Below, in pieces: positions 1 through 5,533 of a stretch of DNA of 5,748 nucleotides (positions within the stretch are counted from its first letter, which is position 1; each line of letters begins with the position of its first letter). The position numbers were made by a program, and so were the translations under genes. Source of the DNA: Paludibacter sp. (GTDB lineage: Bacteria > Bacteroidota > Bacteroidia > Bacteroidales > Paludibacteraceae). The notes under the pieces were generated by a model. That model was not told where the DNA came from. It saw only the letters and a list, made by a program, of their open reading frames with translations, and did not search any database. The stretch covers positions 1-5,748 of the forward strand of contig JAITXR010000311.1 of assembly GCA_031284665.1 (NCBI GenBank), given 5' to 3'.

Positions 1-1566
1 AAAGCAGGATTTCCTGATGTAGCAAAGCCCATTTTACTTTCGGAACTTACGACAGAACAGAACGTTGCTGAAATTGCATATTATTTGGGCAACACGTATT
101 TCCTCGAAAACGACTTCGACAATGCTGCCAATTATTTTGCAAAAGGAATTGTTGCCGACCCCGGATACCCTTTTAACGAAATAGGTCAGGCAATGCTAAC
201 AATGAAATCAACGCCTATAAAAGAAATGGATGCAAAAATCAAAGCAATTATTAATAATAAAGCATATAAAGCATACAAAAAAAATCCGCAATTATACGTT
301 GCCATCGCTTATGCTTATTTGTATAATGAATTAAACAACAAAGCGTTAGAATATCAGGCAAAAGCAAAAAGTTTCGGCTCAAAAACTCCGGAAGTCTATA
401 TCGTTTGGGGAGATATTCTCGAAAAATCCGATATTGGACAAGCCTGTGGATACTACGAAACAGCCACTTTGTACGACCCTAATTGCACCGAAGCATACAT
501 TAAATTTGCCCGCGCATACAAATCGGTGAATGCCAATTTGGCAATCGGAAAACTTACAGAATTGAAAAATAAAGACGCGGCATTTGTATTAGCCGACCGC
601 GAACTTGGTGATATTTACTATTTTACAAAAGAATTTGGCAAGGCTGCCGAATATTACGGTAGTTATTTGGAATCGGGAAACATAACCAACGTCGAAGATT
701 TGATAAGATACTCGATGGCTCTGTATTGGAATGGTGATTACCAAAAATCGCTCGATGTTACAAGTTTGGGAATTGCCAAAAGTCCACGCAATCCGGTGTT
801 AAACCGCTTCCTTTTGTACAACTACACCGAACTCAAACAATACGACAAGGCATTAATTGCTGCCAATAATCTTTTCAATAATAGCGATGGCGCAAAAATT
901 CAATATTTCGATTATCGCTACAATGCCGTTGCACTCAAAGAACTCCAACAAATAGAACTCGCTGCTGCGGCATACGCCAAAGCACTTGAACTTGACCCTG
1001 CACACGTTGAACTGTGGAAAGAAATGTCGGATATGTACAAAAATGTTAAAGATTATCCAAACGCTGTCAACGCATACAATAAATATATGGCAAGCACGAA
1101 CGAAGAAAAAGATTTGATTAATCAGACATTTGCACTCGGAAACTTGTATTATACTTGGGGAAAAGACACATTGGTAACTCCTGAAATTCGCATCCTTGCC
1201 GAACAAAAAGCCGACAGTATTTTTGGTGTTTATGCCGAAAAAAATGCTGTTGATTATCGTGGGAATTTCTGGCGTGCAAGAGCAAATCTCGCCATTGAGC
1301 AAATTGAGAAAACAAACGGATTAGCAAAAAAATATTATGAACTGACCGCTACTTTTTGTGAAGAAAAAAACGATACACGCTACAATTCTGTAATAATTGA
1401 ATGTTACAGTTATTTGGCTTCGTACTATTTTAATATGCAAGATGCAAAAACGTCACTCGAATATTTCAACAAGATTTTGGTTATTGACCCAAATCACGAG
1501 AAAGCAAAAGTGTCGGCTACATACATCGAGGAAGAACTTAAAAAATTAAAGTCAGGAAAAAAATAA
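1..1566 (+). CDS. TPR-repeat protein, 5'-truncated by the window edge
   Basis: Frame 1 is open from the first base to the TAA at 1564-1566, giving 521 visible residues. A TTG at 85 could be read as a start, but the frame continues upstream with good TPR-like sequence (ending EIAYYLGNTYF), so the gene begins outside the window. Tetratricopeptide helices recur through the whole protein. Clear examples are visible residues 25-54 (ends GIVADP), about 300-333 (AAYAKALELDP, the best match to the TPR consensus) and 461-502 (ends ILVIDPN). Less regular repeats lie between. The tail is lysine-rich (ELKKLKSGKK). There is no catalytic motif. TPR arrays are protein-binding scaffolds, and in Bacteroidota many such proteins are exported, but the N-terminus that would show a signal peptide is missing. 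The gene is followed after 6 bp by a membrane-protein gene on the same strand, so the two are probably co-transcribed. The specific function is unknown. The TPR call is confident. Confidence 0.9.
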   Translation, partial: KAGFPDVAKPILLSELTTEQNVAEIAYYLGNTYFLENDFDNAANYFAKGIVADPGYPFNEIGQAMLTMKSTPIKEMDAKIKAIINNKAYKAYKKNPQLYVAIAYAYLYNELNNKALEYQAKAKSFGSKTPEVYIVWGDILEKSDIGQACGYYETATLYDPNCTEAYIKFARAYKSVNANLAIGKLTELKNKDAAFVLADRELGDIYYFTKEFGKAAEYYGSYLESGNITNVEDLIRYSMALYWNGDYQKSLDVTSLGIAKSPRNPVLNRFLLYNYTELKQYDKALIAANNLFNNSDGAKIQYFDYRYNAVALKELQQIELAAAAYAKALELDPAHVELWKEMSDMYKNVKDYPNAVNAYNKYMASTNEEKDLINQTFALGNLYYTWGKDTLVTPEIRILAEQKADSIFGVYAEKNAVDYRGNFWRARANLAIEQIEKTNGLAKKYYELTATFCEEKNDTRYNSVIIECYSYLASYYFNMQDAKTSLEYFNKILVIDPNHEKAKVSATYIEEELKKLKSGKK

Positions 1567-1572
1567 TTTGCT

Positions 1573-2019
1573 ATGAATAATTTTGCTGTTATCGAATTGA
1601 TTAAACGCTTGAATTTGCTGTATTATATACATTATATGCTTACGATAGTTGTTGCTGCTTTCGGATTTTTTCTCGATTTTCAGAATTTTATTTCGATAGG
1701 TAATGCCAACAAAGGCACTATTTCGTTGATTTATATTATTGTAGCCGTAATACTTTTGGGGATAGCAATAACTAATTTCGAGATTGTACGCAAAAAAACA
1801 GCAAAGGAAAGTGACGAAACCAAGAAACTAAAAAACTATGGGCAAGCCGCCACAATAAGAATATCACTAATTGGCGACGTGTTGCTGGCTGGAATTGTGG
1901 TTTTTTATCTGACAAAAGATATTAATACGCTTTACTGTATTGCCGTTGCCGCATTAGCCCTGATTTACAGCAAACCGAAAGAAAGCAAAATTTACAACGA
2001 TTTGCAAATCGAAGATTGA
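1573..2019 (+). CDS. Small hypothetical membrane protein (148 aa)
   Basis: The ATG at 1573 lies 6 bp after the stop of the TPR gene, and the frame ends in TGA at 2017-2019, just before a terminator. The protein appears to have four hydrophobic segments, at about residues 16-36, 48-68, 97-115 and 119-133. A charged, probably cytoplasmic loop (RKKTAKESDETKKLKNYG) lies between the second and third, and a short charged tail (KPKESK...QIED) ends the protein. I see no family motif and do not recognise it. The tight spacing and shared terminator make it the last gene of the operon with the TPR protein, so a joint envelope role is a reasonable guess but only inferred. The codon usage and AT-rich composition match the upstream gene, which supports a real gene. 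Another start, such as the ATG at residue 22 (HYMLTIV), would cut into the first membrane segment and is less likely. Confidence 0.8.
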   Translation: MNNFAVIELIKRLNLLYYIHYMLTIVVAAFGFFLDFQNFISIGNANKGTISLIYIIVAVILLGIAITNFEIVRKKTAKESDETKKLKNYGQAATIRISLIGDVLLAGIVVFYLTKDINTLYCIAVAALALIYSKPKESKIYNDLQIED

Positions 2020-2036
2020 TTAACGTATTGAATACT

Positions 2037-2075
2037 AAAAAAAATATCTACCGCTTTTGGTAGATATTTTTTTTT
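2037..2075 (+). terminator. Intrinsic terminator of the TPR/membrane-protein operon
   Basis: A perfect 9-bp stem, ATATCTACC (2044-2052) with GGTAGATAT (2059-2067), encloses a 6-nt loop GCTTTT. It is followed by eight T (2068-2075) and preceded by eight A (2037-2044, the last also being the first stem base), so the stem can extend as A-U pairs. It starts 17 bp after the stop codon of the membrane-protein gene. Because of the A-run on the left it could also stop transcription from the other strand, but no - strand gene approaches from the right here. Confidence 0.92.
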
Positions 2076-2102
2076 GTTATTGAAAAAAAAATCGTAAAAA
2101 AG

Positions 2103-2134
2103 TTTGGCAAATAGTATATAAATAGTTACCTTTG
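2103..2134 (+). promoter_or_regulatory. Bacteroidota-type promoter of hicA1-hicB1
   Basis: TTTG at 2103-2106 (-33 element) and TACCTTTG at 2127-2134 (-7 element, consensus TAnnTTTG) are separated by 20 bp. This is the textbook arrangement for the primary sigma factor of Bacteroidota. Transcription would start around 2139-2142, leaving an AT-rich leader of about 25 nt before the hicA1 ATG at 2166. The spacer contains ATAGTAT (2111-2117), which recurs at the same distance from the -7 element in front of hicA2, so this may be where HicB binds. Confidence 0.85.
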
Positions 2135-2149
2135 TTGCATTAATTAAAA

Positions 2150-2167
2150 ATTATTAATATTAATAAT
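2150..2167. repeat. Perfect 18-bp AT-only palindrome over the hicA1 start
   Basis: ATTATTAATATTAATAAT reads identically on both strands, and its last two bases are the first two of the hicA1 ATG. It lies downstream of the promoter, inside the expected leader. It could be an operator half-site pair for HicB or a weak structure around the toxin start codon. It could also be chance in very AT-rich DNA. The palindrome itself is certain, the role is not. Confidence 0.6.
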
Positions 2168-2348
2168 GAAGTACTCAGAATTTCACAGATTAATTACAAA
2201 GAATGGTTGGATATTCTCACACGCAGAAGGCAGTCATTATTTTTATATTAAAGATGATATTTTATCTCCTCCCGTTCCGTATCACGGTTCAAAAGAACTT
2301 GGAGAAGGATTAAAACGAAAAATAATTAAACAAATGGGGTTGAAATAA
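2166..2348 (+). CDS. hicA: HicA-family mRNA interferase toxin (module 1)
   Basis: This 60-residue protein has the full HicA pattern. An N-terminal helix (MKYSEFHRLITKNGW) is followed by the G-S-H motif at residues 22-24 (EGSHYFY), whose histidine H24 is the family's catalytic residue. The C-terminal part (VPYHGSKELGEGLKRKIIKQ, then MGLK) is also typical. HicA toxins have a double-stranded-RNA-binding fold and cleave mRNA independently of the ribosome until bound by HicB. The length is typical (about 60-85 aa, at the short end). The toxin gene comes first and the antitoxin second, the usual order for HicAB. It is driven by the promoter at 2103-2134. The start is the first ATG after that promoter, and no Shine-Dalgarno sequence is visible, as is normal in this phylum. 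The histidine is intact, so the toxin is probably active. Confidence 0.93.
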   Translation: MKYSEFHRLITKNGWIFSHAEGSHYFYIKDDILSPPVPYHGSKELGEGLKRKIIKQMGLK

Positions 2349-2395
2349 GCCTTATTATATAGAGTATATTTAACAATTGTAATAAAAAATAATAT

Positions 2396-2794
2396 ATGGA
2401 AACTGTAAAAATCATTATCGAAAAAAGTGCTGATTATTACGATGCTTACGCCGAAAATTGCGATGGCATTTATGGTGCTGGACAAACTGCCGAAGATGCA
2501 AAACAAGATGCCTTGAAAGGATTAAAATTATTTGTCAATTCACGTTCAAAAGAACAATTACCCGAAATTTTACAAGGCGATTTTGATATTGCTTTTAAGT
2601 ATGATACTCAAAGTTTTTTGAATTATTACAATAAAGTTTTTTCCTATGTTGCGCTTGAACGGCTGACAGGGATTAATCAAAAATTATTGCATCATTATTC
2701 AACAGGATTAAAAAAACCGCGCACTATTCAACGTAAAAAAATAGAAACTGCACTGCATAATTTGGGCAGGGAACTAACTGCGGTGGAATTATAA
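2396..2794 (+). CDS. hicB: HicB-family antitoxin with C-terminal HTH (module 1)
   Basis: This 132-residue protein binds and neutralises HicA and represses the operon. Residues 1-50 form the HicB degraded RNase-H-like domain (METVKIIIEKSADYYDAYAE, then a TAEDAKQDALKGLKLFV helix). Residues 67-75 (FKYDTQSFL) link to a helix-turn-helix of the Xre type at about 83-110 (LERLTGINQKLLHHYSTG, then LKKPR). It follows hicA1 after a 47-bp AT-rich gap with no clear promoter of its own, so it is probably expressed from the hicA1 promoter. The gap is long for a toxin-antitoxin pair, since module 2 has 5 bp. The C-terminal half closely matches the antitoxin of module 2, with RLTGIN, HY.TG and PR shared. The - strand terminator begins 6 bp after its stop, and no + strand terminator is evident. 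Confidence 0.92.
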   Translation: METVKIIIEKSADYYDAYAENCDGIYGAGQTAEDAKQDALKGLKLFVNSRSKEQLPEILQGDFDIAFKYDTQSFLNYYNKVFSYVALERLTGINQKLLHHYSTGLKKPRTIQRKKIETALHNLGRELTAVEL

Positions 2795-2799
2795 TTTTG

Positions 2800-2834
2800 A
2801 AAAAAAGCACTCCTATGCTCACGCATAAGAGTGC
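2800..2834 (-). terminator. Intrinsic terminator of hicA2-hicB2, GNRA-looped
   Basis: Bases 2807-2818 pair with 2823-2834 around a 4-nt loop. Read on the - strand the RNA is a 12-bp stem with one U-G wobble and a GUGA (GNRA-class) tetraloop, followed by seven U from the A-run at 2800-2806. Read on the + strand the same position is a C-A mismatch and no T-run follows, so the signal works for the - strand. It lies 91 bp past the hicB2 stop and just after the hicB1 stop. Confidence 0.85.
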
Positions 2835-2925
2835 AATACAAATACAAAAACAAATAAAAAAACTTATTATTTTGAATAAAAATTGTTAATCAAAATTTAT
2901 TAAAATTAATATTTCATAGTGTGAA

Positions 2926-3336
2926 TCAGACAAAATCCACATCCATTAAACTATTCCCAAAGTTGTGTACCGATTTCTTAATTTTCAACACAGTTGAAGA
3001 ACGTGGTCTTTTTCTTCCTGTTGCGTAATGACTTAGCAATCCTTTATTTATTCCTGTCAATCTTGAAAGCCCTGATAAAGTCAGAATATTGGAATAAGTG
3101 GAAAGAAAAGAAGAAACATCATATTTGAACTCTAATTCCAATTCAGGAAAATCTTTTCCTACACTTTTATAAGTTTCACGCATTTCTTCAATACCAATTT
3201 TGAAGTCTTCAATTGTTTCGTTCACGGAATTACCTTGCCCAAGAATGCCGAATGTAATACTGTCGTCGTCAATATAAGCCGAATAACGACCTTTACTATT
3301 TTGCTCAATAATTACTTTGATTTTCATATCTTTCAT
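2926..3336 (-). CDS. hicB: HicB-family antitoxin with C-terminal HTH (module 2)
   Basis: This 136-residue protein has the same architecture as the module 1 antitoxin. A HicB N-terminal domain occupies about residues 4-60 (KIKVIIEQNSKGRYSAYIDD, then a TIEDFKIGIEEM helix). FKYDVSSFL (70-78) follows, and then an Xre-type helix-turn-helix at about 86-112 (LSRLTGINKGLLSHYATG, then RKRPR). From FKYD to the end, about 31 of 66 positions are identical to module 1 hicB, while the N-terminal toxin-binding domain is much less similar. It starts 5 bp after the hicA2 stop, so the two are translated from one message. The ATG at 3336 or the one three codons on (3327) could be the start. The second aligns with the start of the other HicB. 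It should neutralise HicA2 and repress the operon. Confidence 0.92.
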   Translation of the reverse strand: MKDMKIKVIIEQNSKGRYSAYIDDDSITFGILGQGNSVNETIEDFKIGIEEMRETYKSVGKDFPELELEFKYDVSSFLSTYSNILTLSGLSRLTGINKGLLSHYATGRKRPRSSTVLKIKKSVHNFGNSLMDVDFV

Positions 3337-3341
3337 ATTTT

Positions 3342-3542
3342 TTAATTAGAGGCTTTTTTTGCTCCCGATTTTGTTAGAATGTCGTTTAAAGTTCCTGTTG
3401 CAACCTCTTCGTTTTTATGGTAACTCATTTCAAAAAAATCGTCTGTGTCCGGATTGTACCAAATAGGATGTCTTTTGCCGGTGTGGTGAAAATAGGAATT
3501 TGTTGTCTTTTTAATTCGCCGTTCCAATTCGTTGTACTTCAT
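3342..3542 (-). CDS. hicA: HicA-family toxin, GKRHPIWY branch (module 2)
   Basis: This is a 66-residue protein. The fold pattern is that of HicA: an N-terminal helix (MKYNELERRIKK), then a strand with the putative catalytic H25 in TGKRHPIWYNP (21-31), then FFEMSYHKNEEVATGTLNDI with a final helix ending in GAKK. The usual G-S-H-H/Y motif is replaced by G-K-R-H, which marks a divergent HicA branch with tryptophan and NP after the histidine. Beyond the shared MKY start and scattered positions (G..H, H...E...G.L...I), it differs strongly from the module 1 toxin. It precedes hicB2 by 5 bp and has its own promoter. The role as an mRNA interferase is inferred from the family, the partner and the gene order. 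The start is the ATG at 3542, just after TTGAGAT, a weak purine stretch. Confidence 0.87.
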   Translation of the reverse strand: MKYNELERRIKKTTNSYFHHTGKRHPIWYNPDTDDFFEMSYHKNEEVATGTLNDILTKSGAKKASN

Positions 3543-3571
3543 ATCTCAACTTTTATTAAATTAACACTATG

Positions 3572-3603
3572 CAAAGGTACTCAATTAAATACTATATTCC
3601 TAA
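3572..3603 (-). promoter_or_regulatory. Probable promoter of hicA2-hicB2
   Basis: On the - strand a perfect -7 element TACCTTTG (3572-3579) lies 29 bp upstream of the hicA2 ATG. At 20 bp spacing the -33 position reads TTAG (3600-3603), three of four bases of TTTG. The -7 octamer is identical to that of hicA1, and ATAGTAT lies at the same distance upstream (3589-3595). Over the 24 bp ending with the octamer, 19 bases match the hicA1 promoter. The weaker -33 box makes this call less certain than the hicA1 one. Confidence 0.7.
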
Positions 3604-3689
3604 TTTTGCCCACTTTTATTTTAGAAAAATTGCATTATAACAACTAAATAGTAATCTTTATTGCCTAATTTTTATTCTACGAAAAATGT

Positions 3690-3762
3690 TTATGTTGCGT
3701 ACCTACGGCACGCTGGTGGGTTTTGTACAATTTATTTCTACCAATAGGGACTGTTTATTGGA
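3690..3762. repeat. Putative dispersed intergenic repeat with two hairpins
   Basis: This GC-richer block sits inside very AT-rich spacer between amt and hicA2. The first hairpin is 3697-3713 (GCGTACC-TAC-GGCACGC, fully paired on the - strand with one G-U). The second is CCAATA (3741-3746) with TATTGG (3756-3761). The combination of CCTACGGCA and TTTCTACCAATA, about 30 bp apart, resembles intergenic repeat sequences I associate from memory with Bacteroidota genomes, so I read this as one copy of such a family. Only one copy is in the window, so repetition cannot be shown here. It contains a 27-codon open frame from 3686 that I do not consider a gene. It follows the amt stop and could affect the 3' end of that transcript, but no T-run follows directly. 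Confidence 0.45.
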
Positions 3763-3778
3763 CTCTTGATTCGCTTTA

Positions 3779-5077
3779 TTAATCAAAATTAGTATAGGCA
3801 GTTTCGCCGTGCTGTGTTTCGTCAAGCCCAATGGCTTGTTCTTTTGTTGCAACTTTCAATCCTACAAATTTTTCGACAATCACAAAAAGAATAAATGTGC
3901 CAATACCCGAATAAGCAATTGTGGCAGCAACCGCAATTAACTGTACGCCAAGTTGATGCAATGGGTAAAATTCCAATGCTCCGCTTACAACATTTGTTGC
4001 CAGCACGCCACTAAGTATTGCGCCCACCATACCGCCAATTCCGTGAACACCAAAAGCATCGAGCGAATCGTCGTATCCAAATTTATTTTTCACAACGGCA
4101 ACCATAAAAAAGCAAACAAAAGCCGCCACAATGCCAATAATAAATGCTCCGGCAAGCCCGACAGTCCCGGCAGCAGGAGTAATGGCTACCAAACCAGCCA
4201 CTGCACCGGTGCATACTCCGACGGTTGTAGGACGTTTGTCGCGTATCCATTCAATCAATGCCCACACCAATGCCGCAGTAGCAGTACAAATATGAGTTAC
4301 TAAAAATGCGTTTCCTGCCAATCCATCGGCTTTCAGCCCACTTCCGGCGTTGAAACCAAACCAACCAATCCACAGCAATGCCGCACCTATTGCCACAAAA
4401 GGAACGTTGTGCGGTGGTAGCGCGTGACCGGCATATTCGTGTCGTTTGCCAAGCATAATCGCCATTACAAGAGCAGCAATACCTGCATTAATATGCACAA
4501 CCGTACCACCTGCAAAATCGATAGCACCGTCAGCACTTAACCAGCCTCCGCCCCAAACCCAATGTGCCAGCGGATTATAAATCAGCAATGCCCAAAGTAG
4601 CGAAAAAACAAGGAATCCTTTGAATTTAATTCTTTCGGCAAATGCTCCAACAATAAGTGCCGGAGTGATTACGGCAAACATCCCTTGAAACAATACCCAA
4701 ATATATGTCGGAATGCCCGATGGCTCAACACTTTGCTGCCCAATGCCATTGAGAAAGACCATACTAAAATCGCCAATAAATGGTTGCAATACGCCAACAC
4801 CTTGTCCAAAAGTAAGGCTGTAACCAACAATCACCCATTCGATAGAAATCACTGCCGCCAAAATAAAGCACTGCATAAACACGCTTAAAACATTTTTGCG
4901 CCGCACTAAACCGCCATAAAACAGAGCCAAACCCGGAATTGTCATTAAAAAAACAAAAGCGGTGGCAACAATAAGCCAAGCAGTATTACCTGAATCGAGC
5001 GTGGGAGTTGTTTCTTGCGCTACAGCCGACAAAGCGCAAAATGCCAATAAAACCAAAAGTAAAGTATATTTTTTCAT
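3779..5077 (-). CDS. amt: Ammonium transporter, Amt/AmtB family
   Basis: This 432-residue inner-membrane channel takes up ammonium as a trimer. A signal peptide (MKKYTLLLVLLAFCALSAVA, 1-20) precedes about 11 membrane helices. The Amt signature starts at D187 (DFAGGTVVHINAG). By eye, all key pore residues of E. coli AmtB are present at a constant offset of 27: F134 and F242 (phenylalanine gate), W175 and S246 (recruitment site), D187, and the twin histidines H195 and H345. The C-terminal tail keeps the GLDETQHGETAY motif involved in P-II control. The frame is open back to 5185, but that start would overlap glnK. M at 5077, which begins the signal peptide, is chosen. It lies 34 bp after glnK and is co-transcribed with it. 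I found no canonical terminator in the 236 bp before hicA2, which lies downstream on the same strand. Confidence 0.97.
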   Translation of the reverse strand: MKKYTLLLVLLAFCALSAVAQETTPTLDSGNTAWLIVATAFVFLMTIPGLALFYGGLVRRKNVLSVFMQCFILAAVISIEWVIVGYSLTFGQGVGVLQPFIGDFSMVFLNGIGQQSVEPSGIPTYIWVLFQGMFAVITPALIVGAFAERIKFKGFLVFSLLWALLIYNPLAHWVWGGGWLSADGAIDFAGGTVVHINAGIAALVMAIMLGKRHEYAGHALPPHNVPFVAIGAALLWIGWFGFNAGSGLKADGLAGNAFLVTHICTATAALVWALIEWIRDKRPTTVGVCTGAVAGLVAITPAAGTVGLAGAFIIGIVAAFVCFFMVAVVKNKFGYDDSLDAFGVHGIGGMVGAILSGVLATNVVSGALEFYPLHQLGVQLIAVAATIAYSGIGTFILFVIVEKFVGLKVATKEQAIGLDETQHGETAYTNFD

Positions 5078-5111
5078 ATTTTTTAAAATTTGAAGTGTAA
5101 AATTATTGTGA

Positions 5112-5456
5112 TTACGTATTGTAAAGTGCGCTTGGACCCGACTCGCCGGTGCGAATACGGTAGGTTTCTTCGATGTCGTAAACAAAAATTTTGCCGTCGC
5201 CGGTTTCGCCTGTACGGGCGGATTCGAGAATGGCTTTAACTGTTTTTTCGAGGTTTACATCTCGTAGAATAATGGAAATCATTCGGCGTTGAATGTATCC
5301 CGAACGAAAAACCTGCCCGCGAACTACTTGTTCTTCGGTACTTTTGCCCAGACCGGTAATGTCCCAATACGAGAACCATTCAATTCCCACTTCGTCTAAA
5401 GCCTGTTTTACGTCTTCAAACTTCGACTTGCGAATTACTGCTTCAATTTTTTTCAT
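5112..5456 (-). CDS. glnK: P-II family nitrogen regulator (GlnK-type)
   Basis: This 114-residue trimeric signal protein senses 2-oxoglutarate, ATP and ADP and blocks Amt when nitrogen is plentiful. It starts MKKIEAVIRKSKFEDVKQAL, the usual P-II opening. TGETGDGKIFV (82-92) is the P-II C-terminal signature (B-loop), and YRIRTGE (99-105) is the C-loop. The T-loop (about 36-55, GKSTEEQVVRGQVFRSGY) is unusual. Compared with E. coli GlnB it is one residue shorter, has no tyrosine at the uridylylation position 51 (F/R here), has S/T instead of Q39, and has R in the K58 position within QRR. The QRR form is, from memory, common in Bacteroidota. So control by uridylylation is unlikely, while ligand-dependent binding to Amt is likely. 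It is the first gene of the glnK-amt operon, with a promoter 47 bp upstream. Confidence 0.96.
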   Translation of the reverse strand: MKKIEAVIRKSKFEDVKQALDEVGIEWFSYWDITGLGKSTEEQVVRGQVFRSGYIQRRMISIILRDVNLEKTVKAILESARTGETGDGKIFVYDIEETYRIRTGESGPSALYNT

Positions 5457-5502
5457 TGTTGCGAATTATTTTGTTGTGTTAGTAATTGATAAAAAATCAC
5501 GA

Positions 5503-5533
5503 CAAAAGTAACTATTAATTTTTTATTACCAAA
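5503..5533 (-). promoter_or_regulatory. Bacteroidota-type promoter of glnK-amt
   Basis: On the - strand, TTTG (5530-5533) and TACTTTTG (5503-5510, consensus TAnnTTTG) are separated by 19 bp. The start point would be near 5496, giving a leader of about 40 nt before the glnK ATG at 5456. No Shine-Dalgarno sequence is seen in that leader. I recognise no binding site for a nitrogen regulator next to it. Confidence 0.8.

Noticed and set aside
853..1302. 149-codon open frame on the - strand inside the TPR gene
   Set aside because: It lies wholly inside a well-supported repeat protein, is Cys/Phe/Ile-rich with no domain, and is an antisense shadow of AT-rich coding sequence.
2800..2925. CRISPR-like or tandem repeats in the AT-rich spacer between the antitoxins
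   Set aside because: The short 'caaata/aaaca' runs are simple low-complexity sequence, with no regular unit or spacer pattern.
3417..3647. 76-codon + strand frame across hicA2 and its promoter
   Set aside because: It is antisense to a recognised HicA and its promoter, with no similarity to known families.
3686..3769. 27-codon open frame (MFMLRTYGTLVGF...) in the amt-hicA2 spacer
   Set aside because: It coincides with the hairpin-rich repeat-like block and has no start signal, so it is more likely a chance reading of a repeat than a small protein.
3953..4303. 116-codon open frame on the + strand inside amt
   Set aside because: It is antisense to conserved Amt helices, its Cys/His/Asn-rich composition is typical of a reverse reading, and it has no promoter.
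5078..5185. N-terminal extension of Amt by 36 residues to an ATG at 5185
   Set aside because: It would overlap the end of glnK and place a hydrophilic stretch before an obvious signal peptide that starts at 5077.
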